Assembly: GCA_004352715.1 (NCBI GenBank)
Contig: SCFE01000003.1
Location: forward strand, 5,738,644-5,802,643
Length of the DNA: 64,000 nucleotides
Direction: 5' to 3'
DNA from: Hofstenia miamia
Taxonomy: Eukaryota > Xenacoelomorpha > Acoela
Below the pieces are notes generated by a model that saw nothing but the letters and a program-made list of their open reading frames with translations, searched no databases and had not been told where the DNA came from. Numbering within the stretch: position 1 is the stretch's first letter; the number at the start of each line of letters is the position of its first letter. Of the stretch, positions 62,035-64,000 are shown in pieces. The translations under genes and the position numbers were made by a program.

Positions 62035-62155
62035 ACTGTCTAGGATATTTTTTAATTTGTTGAAAAAATTTTTAAAGCTCATAGGCCAAAAACGAATAAA
62101 GATATCTACAACCTGAAAACACAACAGGATAGACAGCGAACTCTTATTTTAGAGG
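62035..62155 (+). repeat. Dispersed unknown repeat, copy 3 of 3
   Basis: GAAAAAATTTTTAAAGCTCATAGGCCAAAAAC...AATAAAGATATCTACAACCTGAAAAC...GGATAGACAGCGAACTCTT, closest to the copy at 26810. Confidence 0.45.
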
Positions 62156-62324
62156 TTGCTCTAATGGACCTTGGAACTCCTGATTGTTAAATTTAACATT
62201 GCTATACTGCATTGTGTGTCAAATATCCACTCTATTTTCTAATTCTTCTGTGTGTCATTATTTATCATGGTAGCAGAAAGTGGTTGTTGGGGATGTCATT
62301 CTCGTTTAAGAATCCTCTAATTTT

Positions 62325-62900
62325 TGATCCAACACATGACAACTATGAAAAGTGAAGAAAAGCAGTAAACCTGTGGGGAGTTTCATTTCTGATTTGGATA
62401 TGAAAAAAAGGCAATAGCTGCTTTGATAAATCTTCCAAACCGTGTTAAGGACTGTGCATTAGAAATTGATTCGATCATCTTATTGATATTTTAGATATTT
62501 CTTTTAAAATTTCGCAGGATGTTAAGGCATCAGTTTGTTTGTTAACCTCAAAAATCTGAAACGATAACAAGGTCGATCAATGAGGGACCTTAATCTAGAA
62601 ATGGAAGATCTCATTGCGCGACTAAAGGAACACAAAGTGACGCTGAGCAATAATATCTTTGGCGCAGAGGTGCTTTAAAAATCTAATTTACAGAAGAGGA
62701 ACGAATAATAGTGCAAGCCGGGTTAACGTTAGAATTTGATTTAGTTAAGACAGTTCTAATTCGAATTTTCTCCCAATTTTCTGATAGTGAACCCAGCAAA
62801 GCCAAATTTGAAGCCCTCTTGCCTGTTGTCATTAATGATCGAAACTGTATTCTTAACGTACAAATTATTGATGGTTTCCTCCCATTGCTTGTATCCTGAT
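62325..62900 (+). pseudogene. Retroelement gag-like remnant
   Basis: Plus-strand frames with stops and shifts give FDPTHDNYEK then KAVNLW (about 62327-62377), KKAIAALINLPNRVKDCALE (about 62404-62465), MRDLNLEMEDLIARLKEHK (about 62580-62640), NNIFGAEVL and ERIIVQAGLTLEFDLVKTVL (about 62699-62758). The succession of blocks (F....NYE.W.. LW, A..ALINLP...KD.ALEI, then I..L...K) matches the gag-like N-terminal protein of retroelements common in invertebrates. Dead copy. Confidence 0.5.
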
Positions 62901-63134
62901 CATTGAAATGAATGGAAACAAAATTGATACAGAAACAGATATGAAAGATTTTTTAAAGATGGCGGATCGCAAAGACTGATCATAACACAAAGTGGGCAAA
63001 TACTCTTTACATATATTACTCACATTTCTCATGATTAATATATCTCTTTTACGTTTGGTCTTGTGGTTGTCTTATATAACACTGATTAACTCAACACTAT
63101 GTAATAATATGGAAACTTAAAACTTTTTAAACAG

Positions 63135-63165
<31 letters not shown>

Positions 63166-64000
63166 TACATATATACCGACATATCACGATTTCCAAATTG
63201 CATAACAGTCTTGGAGAGAAACAATTGAAAATTTGGCCTCTCAAAAACAGGAAGTTTAAGTTAAGGTTCTATAACTGCGAATATGCGGTCTTCGTAATCA
63301 AGGAATTGATTTCTAGTTTGTGTTTTAATACATATTTACAGTGTTAACAAATAAGCTGCTTTTCAAATCCAGTGTTTTAGAAATATTAAACAAAAACAGT
63401 AATCCCATTAGAGAAATCGTATTCACGTAAATGAACACAACATCGTAATGAATATCTGAATTGAATGATTTTTAATAAGATGTTTTTTGTATTTTCAATA
63501 ATTAAAACGTGTTTCTAAAATTGTTTTTAAGACTATGTATTGTTTATTTTCACTCTTAAAGTCAACGTTTCAGTTTTAATGCCAGGGAAGTTAACACGTC
63601 GTCAGAAATTTTCCATCAAAGACACCAAGCTTCCTAAGTTACCTTCAAAAGTGTTGTCTAACGCCGAAGAAATCAATACGTTCAGTACAAAGAACTTCTT
63701 TATCACTGAATTAATTAATGATAACTACAATCATCCAAAAGCAAGATAGAGGAGGATCTGCTTTTGTTTAAAACAAAAGGTAATGGACGCGATTGTTAAC
63801 GTTCACTAATTTTTAATTGTTTACGTCGATTTACAATTAAACGATTGCTAAAAATATCGCCAAGTATACACTTCAGCGTTTGTGTGCACAATATAATTAA
63901 ATTAAAATCTTCAATTAAAATAGAACAGCTTTTTTAATTTTTTAAATTGATATATGTTTTAATTACCAATAGCAAATTCAGTAAATTGAATTACTGTTTT

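Larger units (their letters stand above)
61174..64000. other. Upstream intron or flank of the Eph-like gene
   Basis: No exon for the ephrin-binding domain or remaining Cys-rich repeat was found on the minus strand. The stretch holds the dispersed repeat at 62035, the gag-like remnant at 62325-62900 and an (AT)n near 63136. The 69-codon plus-strand frame at 63540 (MPGKLTRRQKFSI...) is unidentified. Confidence 0.55.

Overview
The window is an AT-rich (by eye roughly 70% A+T), intron- and repeat-rich metazoan genomic segment. It has large introns with GT-AG splice sites, dozens of (AT)n and several (AAT)n microsatellites, ten N gaps and a dense layer of decayed transposons. The families present (Tc1-like elements, an R4/Dong-like retrotransposon in a TAA repeat, jockey/CR1-like reverse transcriptases, hAT-type MITEs, and ORF families I associate with arthropod genomes) suggest an invertebrate, possibly an arthropod. 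The species cannot be named from this sequence.

The only host gene I can support lies on the minus strand from 61173 down to 34328. Eleven exons splice in phase into the C-terminal 708 residues of an Eph-family receptor: end of the Cys-rich region, two fibronectin III domains, transmembrane helix, juxtamembrane segment, tyrosine-kinase-like domain and SAM domain with stop. The kinase-like domain has lost the catalytic residues: HRD is HKT, the catalytic-loop Asn is Tyr, DFG is GFD and the glycine loop is degraded. The fold-defining residues and the reading frame are intact. This is the standout of the window: an apparently functional Eph pseudokinase. The ephrin-binding domain and signal peptide are not recognisable up to 64000 and should lie upstream, beyond the window, if present.

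Regions: 1-1.2 kb, broken mobile-element ORFs; 5.8-7.3 kb (minus), a decayed recurrent mobile ORF; 9.3-10.96 kb, a nearly complete but broken Tc1-like transposon with double (IR/DR) ends; 11.87-13.46 kb, an R4/Dong-like retrotransposon 3' half ending in (AAT)n; 13.6-14.8 kb (minus), 17.2-17.8 kb (plus), 27.7-29.3 kb (minus) and 48.6-48.9 kb (minus), non-LTR retrotransposon fragments; 21.3-22.0 kb (minus), a second decayed Tc1-like transposase; 24.75-25.5 kb (minus), an LTR-type gag remnant; 32.26-32.69 kb, an inverted-repeat element with telomere-like repeats inside; 34.3-61.2 kb, the Eph-like gene, its introns filled with MITEs and microsatellites; 62.3-62.8 kb (plus), a gag-like retroelement remnant.

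Apart from the Eph-like gene, everything recognisable is mobile DNA with frameshifts, stops or truncations, so no second host gene, operon or RNA gene is claimed. Exon boundaries were set by hand from homology, splice consensus and phase; transcript data were not available.
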